Positions 19,840 through 31,886 of a stretch of DNA of 64,000 nucleotides are shown in pieces. Source of the stretch: Branchinecta lynchi (lineage: Eukaryota > Arthropoda > Branchiopoda > Anostraca > Branchinectidae). The notes under the pieces are model-generated. The model had not been told where the DNA came from. It did not search any database and was given only the letters and a program-made list of their open reading frames with translations. The position numbers and the translations under genes were made by a program. The DNA lies in the NCBI GenBank assembly GCA_023053575.1, contig JAKZAP010000010.1, forward strand, positions 15,895,225-15,959,224. Direction: 5' to 3'. The stretch's first letter is position 1. Each line of letters begins with the position of its first letter.

Positions 19840-21182
19840 CAGGGGCATCGCTAGCCAAAACTCGAGGGGGGGGGGGGGGGTGGCAGGGCGCCTTCCGGCG
19901 CCCTGCAATCCGTTTCAGCTTTTCTTCTCATTTGTGATAATAAAACTCGTTATAACTGCAAGCGTTGAAGACTGAAGATTAGAAGCCTAGTTATGTCTAC
20001 GAGCTCAGATGCGGTTCGAAGGCCTTGGGCGTGGAAGGTGTGTATCTAAAAATATACGACTCCGGAAGGCACAATAGTCATACCAGTTAGAAACAATAGC
20101 TAAGAAACACAGCACTATATCCGCAAAGCTGTGTATCAGACAGCACGAAAACGAGCGACGTCTGCGAAATTTTGTTAAGTAGGCCATGACTTTTTTCGTG
20201 CAAAATACTACTTCCCCGCAACAAAATCTATATAGCTTTTAATGCTGCCCAAGCCCCGAAATTCCAACCCTAAAATCCGAATGAAATGACGGACTTTCTA
20301 GTAAACAGAGCCTACTACGAAAGACGCCGCAGGCAAATTCTGTGGAATCCTGTATGATCAGAACGCCTTTTCGGATCCCAAATGAAGGTAAGGGCCACTT
20401 AAAAGAATCTGTCTTTGTTCACGACGAATCCAGAAAAATGTGAGACATTTAGCTGGAAGTTGGATAATGTGCTTCAGTTCGAGCCTTTCCAAAAAAAGAA
20501 GTATTGATCATCCAGAAAAAAATTGAAATGTAGTTGACTTGTTCTGAATTTTGAGTTACAACACAAAATAAAAATCAAATGACATTTTGCAGTAATCAGA
20601 CCCGTCATTAAATCTTCTCTCATTGCTCGAAGCCGATTTTGTTTTTAAACGTCGGTCTGGACAAAAGTTCTTATCACTAAATACTTTTCTACTAAAATAC
20701 AAAGGATCTTTGCGTGAAACTAACAAATTATTGGAAATGTACCCCACAAGCATAATCAGCCTGATTTTTACTTGAATCGAGAGATATTAGTACACAACAG
20801 ATCGTGTTATAACCTGGGTTAAAACTGTGTGCTTCAGGGTGAAATTCATGATTTGACTACTGTCTTCTATCTGTCATGGAAGCTTAGATCTGACAATCAT
20901 ACTTCTCATCCTGACAAAATATGATTAAAAACCTCTTCGTATCTGAATGGCTAGAAATAGCCTGCCTCTCAAAACATGCGACTGAGAATGCAATTCCTTT
21001 AATTTCAAAAGCTCGAGAACCCAGAACAGCCGACGCCTTTAACAACTATCCTTTCTGCATTTAGCTTTTCTGAGTGAGCGCCCAGTTGAGCTGAATTTTT
21101 GTGGTCGGGCGCTCTGCGAGCTCCCGTTTTAGCGAAAATTGTGTGGTCGGGCGCTGTGCGAGCGCCCGTTTTAGCTAAATTT
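19840..21182 (+). mobile_element. Element E copy 1, 3' end missing
   Basis: Begins CAGGGGCATCGCTAGCCAAAA followed by a G17 tract. It continues collinear with E2 (37270-38622) through GCGTTGAAGACTGAAGATTAG, TTTTTACTTGAATCGAGAG and the TGGTCGGGCGCTCTGCGAG repeats near 21100. The right inverted end is absent. No transposase frame is present. Confidence 0.65.
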
Positions 21183-21429
21183 GTCTGGTTTCGGTCGACT
21201 ATCTCGAAGCACCACCTGACAAGAATATGTCCACAGAGCGTTTTGCACCCTACTTACCGTAGTTTACTACGCGTGACGTCATGAATTTTGACTTTTTGCC
21301 GTCAAGGCTGGAACGATTTTTTATTTTCCAGCAGAATATCATGCCACGTGAAAATCCGACCAATCACGTTACAGAGATGCGTAGTTACCACGCTTACTAC
21401 ACACTCCCCTACAAGGTAAGCAAACAGTT

Positions 21430-21945
21430 ACTATTAGTTACTGTTTCGAGAAGGTTAGAACGGTCAGCGTAGTAACTTTTTACGAGGTTGGAACGAAAAC
21501 AGTAACTTATTTTGATACTTTCTTGTTGATACTTATTTTATTAATACACACAATTTAACTCTTTACTATTTACATCTACTGTACTAATGGGAAAACCTAC
21601 ATTTTTGCTGGCTTGCACTAGTAAAGGTTAACCATCTCTAAGCACACCAACAAACAACATAATAAATAACTAATAACAAAAGAAAAGAACAGACCACAAC
21701 AAAAAACAAAAAAAAAACAGACCAAACTCCTTCACATTATCACCTCCAAAATAAACATATACCTCCCAACAACCCTACTCCCTCCCTACCACCCCGACCA
21801 CCCACCCACCAATTCCTCCCCTACCACCCCCAACCAACCGTTCCTCCGTACCAACCAGACCTCCCTACCACCCCCTAACAAAGGAATACATTTCTCAACC
21901 ATCTTTTACTAAATATATAGTTACTATTGTTAGAAAGGTGGAATA
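21430..21945 (-). repeat. Repeat N, copy 2, split
   Basis: 21430-21500 carries GAACGGTCAGCGTAG and TACGAGGTTGGAACG, and 21910-21945 carries GTTAGAAAGGTGGAATAC, both reverse complement to 5096-5200. The 400 bp between includes a strongly C/A-biased tract (21740-21895: CCTCCC, CCACCC and ACCAACC runs), probably an expanded low-complexity insert. Confidence 0.45.
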
Positions 21946-22794
21946 CACTCACGGTCTTCGCTACCGGATTTGTGATAGCTGGGCAAATATTTTTTAGTTA
22001 CCATGACCGGCCAGTTCATGCACAGAGTAAACAGTGTTTGATTTCCCATGGACGTAAGAGCGTTATAATTATGCGCGTGTGGGGGGGGGGGGGGAGATTG
22101 TCTGAGCATTACTGAGACGAGTGGAAGACAATGCTATACTTTCCAATTCTCTTACATTGGAATTCGATTGATCTTGTATCGCAAAAGCATTTTAGCTTTA
22201 TAGCACAACTCCTACTAGAATTTGTCTTTTCGCTATGAAATGGATCAGGAAAAAACTTTCTCGAAACTACCATTACTTTCCATCTAAATTTAGCGATTTT
22301 CTTGTTAGCGCTTGTCGACTCTGCACAGTCTTCCTGCACTCCGATGCGGCGGCTGGGCGCAAAACATTTGAAAACTAAACGCGCCGTGGATAAAAAGTAC
22401 GAAAACTAAGGAAATAAAATTAGTCAAAAACAGAACATTCTCATATCCTTGTGTGTGAAAGAGTTGTCACCGGACGTCGAAGATTCGGCACGGCCGAAAA
22501 GGCACTAAAAGTTCATAAGCAGAAAACGAAACAATGGAGAAAGATGGGGGTCCCAAGAGCTTGTAATTCCATAAGGGAGCAGATAAAGGTTCCATAAAGG
22601 CAGAATAAGCAAGAGGGGTCCGTGTAGAATATTCGCCGCACTTTTGCCATGGTTTTGAAGCGGCCCTCGATGCCCTTGACGAAAGACTGATATTCATGTC
22701 ACGAATTGGTCCGTCAAATACTATTGTCACGGAGTAGCCTACTTCACATCTTATTGCCTGATACCAAATTCTAGTACATAGTCAATCAGAAACC
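21946..22794. other. Unassigned
   Basis: Contains a G13 tract near 22083 and frames without support at 22109-22339 and 22467-22730. Nothing recognised. Confidence 0.3.
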
Positions 22795-22945
22795 CCTGGT
22801 TTTTAGACATCTTATGCCAAAAGCTGGGTATATCTAGCATCTGGCATACCCTATGTCTAATGCTGGGTACCCTATGCAAAATGATGGGTACCATATGTCT
22901 AATGCTGGGTACCCCATGCAAAATGCTGGGTACCTGTTGGTACCA
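22795..22945. repeat. Repeat I, half copy
   Basis: ATGCCAAAAGCTGGGTATAT and four further 'CTATGCAAAATGCTGGGTACC' variants (period about 35 bp) match one arm of the foldback element at 36779-37116. The opposite arm is missing. Confidence 0.55.
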
Positions 22946-23162
22946 AAAAGCTGGCTCAAGCTGGAAAATGCAATTGTGGAAATAAAACTAAACATTCTTG
23001 CTTAACTATCTGATTTTGTGACCTTTTTCGTGAAAGTTGCTTGGGGATTCTACTGGTGCTGCAGTTCTATTTTGCTGTTTTTGGTTTGTTTGTGTACCTT
23101 TTTGCATAGGTAGAGTTATGGACAGTCTGTAACATTAGCATATACCCTTCCTCAGCAGCGTA

Positions 23163-23626
23163 CACTGTAAAAACAAATCTTGCAGGATTTGCTACTGGGA
23201 TTGGTCTTGTCTCTATTGAGATAAGATTCAAATAAAATATATAAAAATACGAGATTTTCGGGGTTTTTTCTTGATCAGCTAGTTGTTAGTCCCGCATCGT
23301 TTTCCTTTTGTGATTGTGGTGGATTTTATGAGTTTTGTTTATTTCGCTGAGGACGGTTTGCCGGAAGTGCAACCGAAATATCCGAAATTATATTTATCCC
23401 TCGCACATCATCTTGGAGGGGTAACTAGCTGATCAAGAAAAAACTCCGAAAATCTGGTTTTTTCACATTTTATTTGAAATGAATGGTCAGCTTGGCTTCA
23501 AACCTTATGTTTGAGATAAGATTATTTCTAATTCGGATTAATCTTATCCCAGTACATATAAGGCTAATCCCAGTAGCAAATGCTGCTGTTAACTTTAATC
23601 CTTACTCGGAGAAACTTTTTACAGTG
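23163..23626. mobile_element. MITE A, copy 2, split by a nested MITE
   Basis: The outer element runs from CACTGTAAAAAC to TTTTTACAGTG. At 23228-23490 it is interrupted by a second element. The inner inverted ends are TTCAAATAAAATAT...TTTTCTTGATCAGCTAG and CTAGCTGATCAAGAAAAAAC...ATTTTATTTGAA, with arms of roughly 50 bp. The inner element must be the younger insertion. Confidence 0.7.
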
Positions 23627-23639
23627 TCTGTAGCCACGG

Positions 23640-24060
23640 TTCTAATGTCTCTTGAAAGGTAGTCAGTTATTTGTGGCTAATGTGGCGCAGAATTGGCGAA
23701 AACTGGGAAGGTGCCCTAATTGCCACTAAAATGTTGCATTATACACATTCAGACAATTTCAAGCATCTCTTGAACTCTAATTAGGAGACTCTGAGACAGT
23801 TATGCTTGGCTCCAAAGCAATTACGAAGCTGCTGGAACAAAACCACTCAACCGAATGGAAAGTTACTTTACACTCGCCCCAGCATGCAATTTTAGGAGCT
23901 GGGAAGGCATCGGGGGAAGGCATTTAACTCTTTTCAAGCTTCGAAATCATGCATTCCAAGCTCTATTTACGGTGGAATGGTCGTCTGCACAGTAAACAAA
24001 AGCGTTCCCTTAAACCGAATAGATTCATGGCACAAAGCTGAACACATTAATACCAAGACC
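23640..24060. other. Unassigned
   Basis: No coding or repeat signature is recognised. Confidence 0.3.
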
Positions 24061-24170
24061 TGAAGCTCATATGGGACTTTTAAGAACAGTTAGCATGTTT
24101 GTCAGATAAACAGTTGTCAAGGTCAGATCTCTCTCCCGAGATTCCTTTCATCAGATGACGGGATCATCGG
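24060..24170 (+). repeat. Element C left-end fragment
   Basis: GCTCATATGGGACTTTTAAG, then GTTAGCATGTTTGTCAGATA and CAGATCTCTCTCCCGA, matches the first 110 bp of C1 (6060-6165). Confidence 0.6.
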
Positions 24171-25980
24171 GATCATGAAAATTTATATTTTGCCGAAAAG
24201 TATTTCTTGTACTTTAAGGAATTCAGTTGTGAGACACAAATGACCATGGGCCGTTGGGGATAATGACTTTACCGAATGTTACGAGTTTCTAACTACGGAT
24301 AAGAAGGCTTGGGAAATCCATCCTCTAGCTTCGTTTTCCCACAAAGTTGATAGTTTGGCCGGATTCGCTGGAAGTCTGCGAAAACTAAAACTTTCGTAAG
24401 TTCTAATAATGAGTTTGTCCAGTTTGTAAAAGGCATTTTGTTTCTTCCACTTTTCGGTTAAGATGCACACTTTAAGGCATAGCTGTTGCCGAGTCCAGCA
24501 TGTCCCAGTTCGACACCAAATTCATGCTTACGAGTCAAGACGAGTCCTAGCCCTGGACAAAAAATCGTTCGAGACGAGACGAGACCGAGTCTGTGAAAAA
24601 AAGCACCTCGAGACCGAGTCACACTTCGAGTGCTAACAACAAATTTGTTCTTCAAATAATGAACTATATTCTGAGAATTCATATAAGAACGAGCCAGGTG
24701 AAAAAAATCAGCCGAAGGATGTTTTACGGAAGAAACTGTTTAAGGATAGGAGAGCAAACCGTCATCAGGAGTGGAGAAACTTTGGAGAAACTCTGCCAAA
24801 CTTGATGTTTGGCAAGAGCTGAAACAACTGATGACTTTTGTACGTGTCCGAGCAGGATTTTACCACGATAGGTGAAGTCTGAGCGGGTTTCCGAAAATGT
24901 TGTAGCATGCCTAGGGATCAAACGAGTGGAGCGATTGGCATGAAATTTAGAAGGTTCAAAGGCCATACGCTCTAGGTGACCGATTTTTGGGTCCCAGACC
25001 GATTTGACCTCGGTGGGGTGTGGGGGTGGAGGGGTACCGGAAATACTCAGATTCGACTGAAAATTTATAGGTGGTAAGATCAGATGCTCTTAATAACGTA
25101 TGTGTGTGCTCGAGTCGGATTCTGCTCTGTACTGTGAGTTGGAGGGAGTTAAATTTTTTGACACGTCTAGATATCAAACGAGTGGACAGATTAAGGTAGA
25201 ACTTCGGGGTAAAAAAGGATTTACCCTCGTTGATCCGTTTTAGGGTCCCGGGAGGGCTTGACTTTTCGCGAGGCGAGTTGCACGAGGGACACCGGACATT
25301 TCCCGGAAATGCTCAGACTCTAGTGAAATTTGATGATTGAATTTGAAAGATCCCCAGATATCCTATTTCTAGGTCCGAACCGCATTTTTCGACGGGGGGG
25401 GGGGGCGTTCTTCCCTACCTTCTTGTAGCACCTACTCGTAACAAGTACCATATGTGCTCGTAACTCTTGTTAAGAGTAACGAACGTGAAATGATTGTGGA
25501 GAAGGGACGGGGGGAACGCACTGGAGTAACTAATCAAAACAGAAATTTAGTCCGGATAGCTCATTTTCACAAATTTGATTTTTCAGACGCGATTACTCAT
25601 TGTAACCTAGGGCTCTTAGTCCTCCGAGGTATTACTTGATTTAATTCTGCTCAAAAAGGTACGACGTAACCATCCATTGGCCAATCTCTTTAATTGGTGG
25701 CTGGAGTTTTAATTAAGTTTTATTTATTTATTTTAAGCCAGGCCGAGACGATTACTTTGACTAGTGACTCAGGATGATTACGAGACGAGACGAGTCCGAA
25801 TCCGGCTCCGTAAACGACGAGACCGAGAATCCAAGTCCATGAAAAAGGCGTCTCGAGACGAGTCTAGAGTCCGAGTCCACCAGCCTGGAAAATCATTTCT
25901 AAGCAAAACCCTTGAGGCAAAAATGGTAATGGGGTCAGGGGGATTAGTAAGAATGTACGTTTCGTTTAAAGTATTTTTTT
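24171..25980. other. Degraded repeat DNA with GAGAC-type simple sequence
   Basis: Clusters of CGAGACGAGACGAG and GACCGAGTC occur at 24515-24620 and 25775-25880, with related text. A G12 tract lies near 25397. Frames in this interval lack splice sites. No gene is supported. Confidence 0.35.
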
Positions 25981-25984
25981 AACT

Positions 25985-26275
25985 CTGCGGTTAAGATGAG
26001 TACTTCAAGGGATGGTCGTACCTGGGAAGTGACAGTTTCTAAGCCAATGGTGTCGTGGCTCTAATACTCCAGCCAAGTTTTATCGTCCAAGCACATCTGA
26101 AGTACCTTAACTCGCAATCACATAAATTCTGGACCCCCCCCCCCCCCAGCTCCCCCCACGGTGCCCGAATCCGGTCCGGCTGTCACTGATGTACCTAGGA
26201 CGTGTGCTTGTTCTTCCTAAGAACATCCCGATAGCTCCACTCTAAGCGTGTCAAAAGACCTACCATAATAAGCAT
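25985..26275 (+). repeat. Element C-related fragment
   Basis: TGCGGTTAAGATGAGTA, AAGGGATGGTCG and TTTATCGTCCAAGCACATCT recur at 44640-44775 and, inverted, at 49860-50015. The following AGCTCCCCCCACGGTGCCCG is the C-unit text. Confidence 0.5.
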
Positions 26276-26276
26276 A

Positions 26277-26428
26277 CCTAAGTACTGGAGTACTTAAGTA
26301 CGGAAGTACAATCTAAATACTTGAGTCGACTTTTTGAAAAGTAGTTAATACGTATACTTAAGTAAAAATTTTCTGGAGTACTTGGTACTTGTACTTAAGT
26401 AAAAACTAGAAGTACTTGGGCCAACACT
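26277..26428 (-). mobile_element. hAT-like MITE of the TACTTAAGTA type
   Basis: Repeated palindromes (AGTACTTAAGTAC, TACTTAAGTA) end in TACTTGGGCCAACACTG. On the minus strand this begins CAGTGTTGGCCCAAGTACTT, a widespread animal hAT-type terminal pattern. The other terminus is degenerate. Confidence 0.55.
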
Positions 26429-26429
26429 G

Positions 26430-26985
26430 ACCGATAGCCTATTTTGTGATCCGCGTAATAGTCAGACGCGTGACCCAATCCAGACAGATATGACAGTTGG
26501 TAAGGGCACATGTCACAGATGTTCCCTTTACAAGTCCGGACCAAATGTGACTCTTCGCTGAAACACATGCTAACTACCCTTAAGTGTGTCTTATATGCTA
26601 TCAGCTCTTGCTGATACTAGTATTCAATAACCATGCCTTGTGAACAACAGAATTTCTCCTTCAGAAACCTTCCTGTGCTCTAGTGACCTACAGTTTAACT
26701 TTCTTTTCTAATCAGCCCAAGATCCAGAGAAAATCAAAGCAATTCAAAATAATTCAGCTATTCCGGGCTACTTGAATGATCTGTCATAAAGTCCTAAGAC
26801 CCAGTTGAAAATCAACACTCCATTCAACCGGTTATTATTTTCGTCCGATGAACTGATGAATTACGTTTGGTTTTTAACAAAATAAATTGCAACCCCATTC
26901 ATTTTCCAATCATTGACGTTGGAGCTTAAGCTCACGTACAACAGACCATTACGCGAGAGGTCCTGCTGAAAGCTTGTAGTCAAAA
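26430..26985. other. Unassigned
   Basis: Contains no recognisable exon or repeat. A minus frame at 26861-27043 runs into B3. Confidence 0.3.
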
Positions 26986-26989
26986 GAAA

Positions 26990-28000
26990 AGAAGACCAAA
27001 GGTTTCGATGGTATACTAAACATTTTATATTTGATCCAGACAATTGTGTCTTGTAGATTTACGGTCTTAGCCAGACTCCTTGAAAATTTTTGCTATTAAA
27101 ATTTAAAAACAGATTAATGCCAATGGATAGTCATCTGAGAAAACCAAGCTCAGGTACGGATTCAGGAAATACATCTATACGTCATATCTACCTTGACGAA
27201 ATCGATCGAAAGTTCCTGCCTTGCCTCTGCCAAATATCCAGTACTTATACCAAAAATACTGCCGGATTCCATGTGAACTACATGTCCGGCAAAAAAACGA
27301 AAGCTCAAAACGGTTTCACCATATCTCCTTATCCTATACTGAACCTCTAATCAACTTCACATAAACTTTTACTTTTACAAATTTTCCGGTTTCGTTCTGA
27401 TTCTGGCGAATTGTATATCTCGGTAGAAACTGATCGTCATCCATGGATTCAGCATGTTTTTTTACCCCTAAACCGTACATTTAATCGACCTCAAATAAAA
27501 CTTTTCCTTTAAACAAATTTTCCGGTTTTGGCCGGATTCCGGGAAAACTCCTTGCCCAGGTGAAAAACGATGGTCATATACAGATTCAGCATGTCTTCTT
27601 ACCCCTAAATCAAACATTTCACTTCAACTTGGAGTAAAACTTTTACTTTTAACACATTTTTCGGTTTTGGCCGGATTCCGGACGAACTATTTGTCCGGCC
27701 AGAAAAGAAGTTTCAGATATGGATTCAGAATATCTCCTTACCCCTACATCGACTATCACATTGGTTTTTAAAAATTCTTTGTTCGTCCCGTAATTCGAAA
27801 CCCCACCCCTAAACATGGAGCTACGGGGCTCATCTACGAATTTGACCTGTACGTTGACACAATCGATCCTCATACTAGCTTGAAGAAAATATATCTACGT
27901 GCTGACAAACGGACAGATGGACAGACGAACAGACAGACAGACGGACCACTTTTACGAAGTCATAGGTTCCCTCCACTTACGTTTTGGGATCCCAAAAAGA
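26990..28000 (+). mobile_element. Element B3
   Basis: Starts GACCAAAGGTTTCGATGG and ends at TTTTGGGATCCCAAAAAGAC (palindrome 27986-27993). The left palindrome is mutated. Internal TTTTCCGGTTTTGGCCGGAT repeats at about 27385, 27520 and 27655 keep the 133-bp spacing. A GGACAGACGAACAGACAGAC tract precedes the right end. Confidence 0.75.
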
Positions 28001-28065
28001 CAAGTTTCAGGCAAGCAGCTTGTGGTTAAAGAGGGTAGTTTTGCAGCAAGCTCATTTACGTTATA

Positions 28066-28150
28066 ACAATATAACAATAATAATATTTATTTCTTAACCA
28101 CTTACATCAAAAAGATTAATAGTGGAGTATAAACTTGAAGAAGGAAAAAG
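28066..28150 (-). repeat. LINE/SINE-type 3' tail
   Basis: AATAATAATATTTATTTCTT followed by GGAGTATAAACTTGAAG resembles 9685-9755. A TTA-rich tail read on the minus strand. Confidence 0.35.
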
Positions 28151-28287
28151 AAAAAACGGAAAAAGACTACATGCATTGCTTTCAAACGTGTCGATAAACC
28201 AAAAATACCATCTTTAGGCAAGCAGCGTGCGCTGGCAAGGACAGTTTAATTATTGAGTGTGCAGGAGTATCAGCTCCGGCGTTATCG

Positions 28288-29060
28288 TGTGAAACAAGAG
28301 CAAAGGTTTCGATGTGATCCCAAAAATTCAATATTTGATCTAGACGATTGGGTCTTGTATTCGCCAGATCTAGTCTTCACGAGACTCCCTGAACATTTTT
28401 TAAATTCAGAAACAGATTAAGGCCAAATAGCTAATCATCTGAGAAAAGCAAGTTCAGCATGCGTGTTTACCCCTGTAAGTAATATCTGTTTGAAGAAAAC
28501 TTCCTGCCTTCGGCTAAAAAAGAAAGCTAATAAGCAAACTCAGTGTATCTTCTTTCCCCTATATCGAACATCTAATTAACTTCAAATAAAAATTCCAGCC
28601 GGATTCCGGGCGAACTATATGTCCGAGTAAAAATGATTGTCACACACGGATTCAGCATCTCTTCTTACCCCTAAATCGGATATCTAATCAACTACAAATA
28701 AAACTTTAACTTTAACAATTTTCTAGTTTTGGCCAGATTCCGCTCGAACTACTTTTTCGGGTAGAAAATGGTTTCCACATAAGAATTCAGAATGTCTTCT
28801 TAACCCTTAATCGACTATCTCCTTAACTGTTTAAAAACATTTTATTTGTCTCTTAATTTGAACCCGCCTCCCCCACCCCTAAACGCAGGGCTACAGAGCA
28901 CATCTACGAACTGAACTTTGCCTTTGCCTCAAAGGATCCTCCCACCAAGTTTCATCAAAATAGTTCATTCCTTTCGAGAGCTCACAGACAGACGGACAGC
29001 TTTTGCGATGTCACAGGTATCCCTGGGAATATTTGGAATACAAAAAAAAAAAAAAAAACT
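28288..29060 (+). mobile_element. Element B4, shortened
   Basis: AAAGGTTTCGATGTGATCCC at the left. The internal blocks are as in B1 but fewer. The right end is degraded: GGTATCCCTGGGAATATTTG and then A17 instead of the palindrome. Confidence 0.65.
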
Positions 29061-30455
29061 TGCTTTGGGTAACATTTCAAATCATAAATTCGAAAGCATA
29101 GGGATCGAAATATCATTTGGTGACGTTTTAAGAAGTAAGCATAGGCTAAATTAAATAAAATAAAATTACAGCAGCGATATATTGCATATTCCGCTGGGGC
29201 TTAATCACCTCATTAGTTTAATTTAAATCTTTCCTGTTCTTAGTTTTGGTACGGGTGCGGTCCGATTTCTTTGGCTAACTGGCTTAGTCTGCATCTAGAC
29301 CCGTATGAAGGAAGGGTTTGTTTTACCGTGCTTTCATGATAGGGGGCTATGGAGGTACCCCCCCCCCCCCCTCCCACACTGAAGGCGGAGCACCAACAGG
29401 ACAGAAATGAAATCAGTCGGGATTATGGTCCCATTATAACGATTCGAAACGGTGGTTCCAATAACAGCTGGATTTGCATCAGTCCACCATTCACGAAAAT
29501 TGGCCTGTCTACGCCCATTATTGAGCTCATAATTTTGGAAACCGGTAGAAATCAGATCTAATGGAGAGGGGACTCAAAGTGTGTTGCCGGGAGCTCAATA
29601 AAAGAATTAGTGGCGATAGAGCAATGATTTCCATGACAAGAAGATAATTTCGCGGTATAATCGGAGAAAATCCCGATTTAACCGCTCCTTTTTTTAAATT
29701 CGTCGGAAAATCGATGTTTGACAACAGAGGTGAAACGAAGTGTATTGTGGTCTGATAGCATTAGTATGCAAGGCAACCACAAATTATTCATCGCATGTGA
29801 AGTGTGTCGGTAACAAAGAAATTACAAATCTTGCCTTGTGATCTAAGCTGTGTCAACTGGCTAGGTGTTCAATAAAAATGATATCGCAAATCGAGGTGTG
29901 CGAAATAAACTACATTGACCCTGACGAAACGATCTTTTGAGGCTAGAATAATCAGAATCAGAATTAAACGGGCACGAGAAACGGATTGTTGAAGCAAAAA
30001 TAGCATAGAAACACTAGAATTTTTTCTCGAAAAAGTAAATATAAACAAGGAAGAAAAGTAAAAATATATTATGTATCCCATACCTTGCGCTTTAGATTTT
30101 GGATATGTTGTACAGAATTTTCTTCTGGTCTGGAAAGTGTCGAAACCATTTATACTGCAATTTGTTTCAGGTTAAGCTATAAAATCTCGTAGATTATGTA
30201 CTACTGTGGTGGGCCTATCCGCGGGCCAATGCCCTGCGATTTTGCTTGTCCATGGTCCGCGCAAAACTGTTTTTTCCCGATAAACTCCCACTACTCTCAA
30301 CCGAAATAGCAATAGGGGGGGGGGGGGGGGTGCTAACTATTACTGCCTTTGTTTCATATACTTCTTTATATTTCAGCTATATAAGTGGTGGTTGAGGCGA
30401 GCACACTAACGCACATGAATAAATTAATGAATTGATTCCTAAAACGCTGGGGGAT
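29061..30455. other. Unassigned
   Basis: Poly-C at 29359-29370 and poly-G at 30316-30330. Frames at 29349-29561 and 29869-30081 have no splice support. Nothing is recognised. Confidence 0.35.
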
Positions 30456-30459
30456 GATG

Positions 30460-30830
30460 TGGCCATTCCAAGAATCTCAAACTGACCAGCTGTAAACGAC
30501 GCGGGCGGCACAGTTTTTTCTCTGTACGGAGTGTACCACTCTGGAACAGCCTTTCGAAAAAACTATCAACGCTGCTACCCTGGATGGCTTCAAAAAAGTG
30601 TGGACGAGGACTGGCAACATGCTGAATGTCGGCTGCACTGGAATGCCAGTGAGGCGATATAACAACTATATCTACCAACCAAGGAACTTCGACTACACTG
30701 GAGTGCCAGTGAGGTGTATCAACAACGATCTAACAATCAAGCCGCCAACCAGCGAGAGACTCTACAGGAGGATCTCACTACCTTATCTCGTTGGAAGTGC
30801 GATTGGAGGTAATTTAAGGTAATATAATAA
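30460..30830 (+). pseudogene. Non-LTR retrotransposon reverse-transcriptase C-terminus, frameshifted
   Basis: Plus-strand frames give RHSFFSVRSVPLWNSLSKK and, shifted by one, KTINAATLDGFKKVWTRTG. The order 'R-FFS-R-V--WN-L----' then 'A-(T/S)-(L/D)-FK' is the well-known end of CR1/Jockey-like ORF2 proteins. Immediately after, a segment of about 55 bp is repeated (GCTGCACTGGAATGCCAGTG and GACTACACTGGAGTGCCAGTG). Inactive because of the frameshift. Confidence 0.65.
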
Positions 30831-30939
30831 GAGCGGATCAAGAGTTATCTTTATTTTTAGGAGTCGCACGGAAATCTTGGTGTACAGAAAGAATGCGGCT
30901 GTATGAAACCATTATGGCTCACCACTTCTGACGAAATCT

Positions 30940-31210
30940 AGAAACGGATGCAGCATCCATACGATGCAATGTGATTTCTTTCCTAAGCAGAGTGGTGGAC
31001 TGCTGGAACGCCGTTCATTCTGATGTAGTATCGATTGACTTCATCAATGCTCTTAAGGATTCTTCGAACAACCTGGAAGCTGAAAAAGATAACTGTGAAA
31101 AGCGCTTTAGACGAGAGGCTAATTGCTTATTCTTTGCATTATATTATGATTATTATCCTTCGAGAATATCTTGCACTATATTGTATTTTGCTAAGATATT
31201 ATGAGGAAAC
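30940..31210 (+). pseudogene. Second reverse-transcriptase C-terminal fragment
   Basis: Reads MISFLSRVVDCWNAVHSDVV and then SIDFINALKDSSNNLEA, matching the same end motif (F-SRVV--WN-----VV, then S-FIN--K). It is in the same orientation as the fragment at 30460 but is a different copy, since the motif occurs twice. Whether they are two insertions or a duplication is unknown. Confidence 0.65.
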
Positions 31211-31387
31211 TGTCTACTTTAAAAGTCCGCTCTGCCTACAGCAAATTACACAAGACCTCAGTAGCTACTCAAAGACCCTTGCCTTGGGCGACAAACCCAG
31301 CAAAATTCTACAACCCGTCTTCTGACCAATAAGCGTCTCGAAATAACTAATTGAGAGCCTGATACGTTTCGTAAAAAAAATCAATAC

Positions 31388-31640
31388 GGTAAATATTCTT
31401 TGAGCCCAAGCTGAATTTGAATTCAAACAATGTTTACAACGGATACGTCAACTACGATTCTTCATCAGCAATATTTATATAGATTATTAGATATTTATAT
31501 AGATTACAGGTTTGTTTCCTTCTCCGAAGTTGAACCAGAGGATTGACAGCCTGACGAGGACCCTTGCCAAGAAGGGTCGATATATTGCTGATGAAGAATC
31601 GTAGCTGAGTTGTAAACATTGTTTGAATAAATCAACACGG
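31388..31640. mobile_element. Foldback element of the D family
   Basis: The arms are inverted: CAAACAATGTTTACAAC...GTCAACTACGATTCTTCATC at the left and GATGAAGAATCGTAGCTGAG...AAACATTGTTTG at the right. The centre contains GACCCTTGCCAAGAAGGGTC, the D signature. ATATTTATATAGATTA is duplicated inside. Confidence 0.7.
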
Positions 31641-31670
31641 TACGCGTCAAAATCAGTATAATGCCATCTG

Positions 31671-31841
31671 CACTGTAAAAAGTCCCTCCGTATAAAGATT
31701 AAAGTTAACTGCAGTATTTACTGCTCAGATTCATCTTATCTCTAATTGGTATTAATCTTATCTGCGTAGAGATAAGAGTAATCCGGGTAGCAAATACTGC
31801 AGTTAACTTTAATCTTTATGCGGAAAAACTTTTTACAGTGT
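31671..31841. mobile_element. MITE A, copy 3, near-perfect palindrome
   Basis: CACTGTAAAAAGTCCCTCCG at the left and CGGAAAAACTTTTTACAGTG at the right. Arms of about 70 bp include AAAGTTAACTGCAGTATTT and its complement. It would fold into a long hairpin. Confidence 0.85.
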
Positions 31842-31886
31842 GAATACACCTATGAATCGCAAGAATGCGAATGGATGGAAATATTG

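Noticed and set aside
30316..30331. Poly-G tracts here and elsewhere as telomere or regulatory quadruplex elements
   Set aside because: They recur inside or beside repeat families (F, G, E) and look like expanded homopolymers belonging to those elements.
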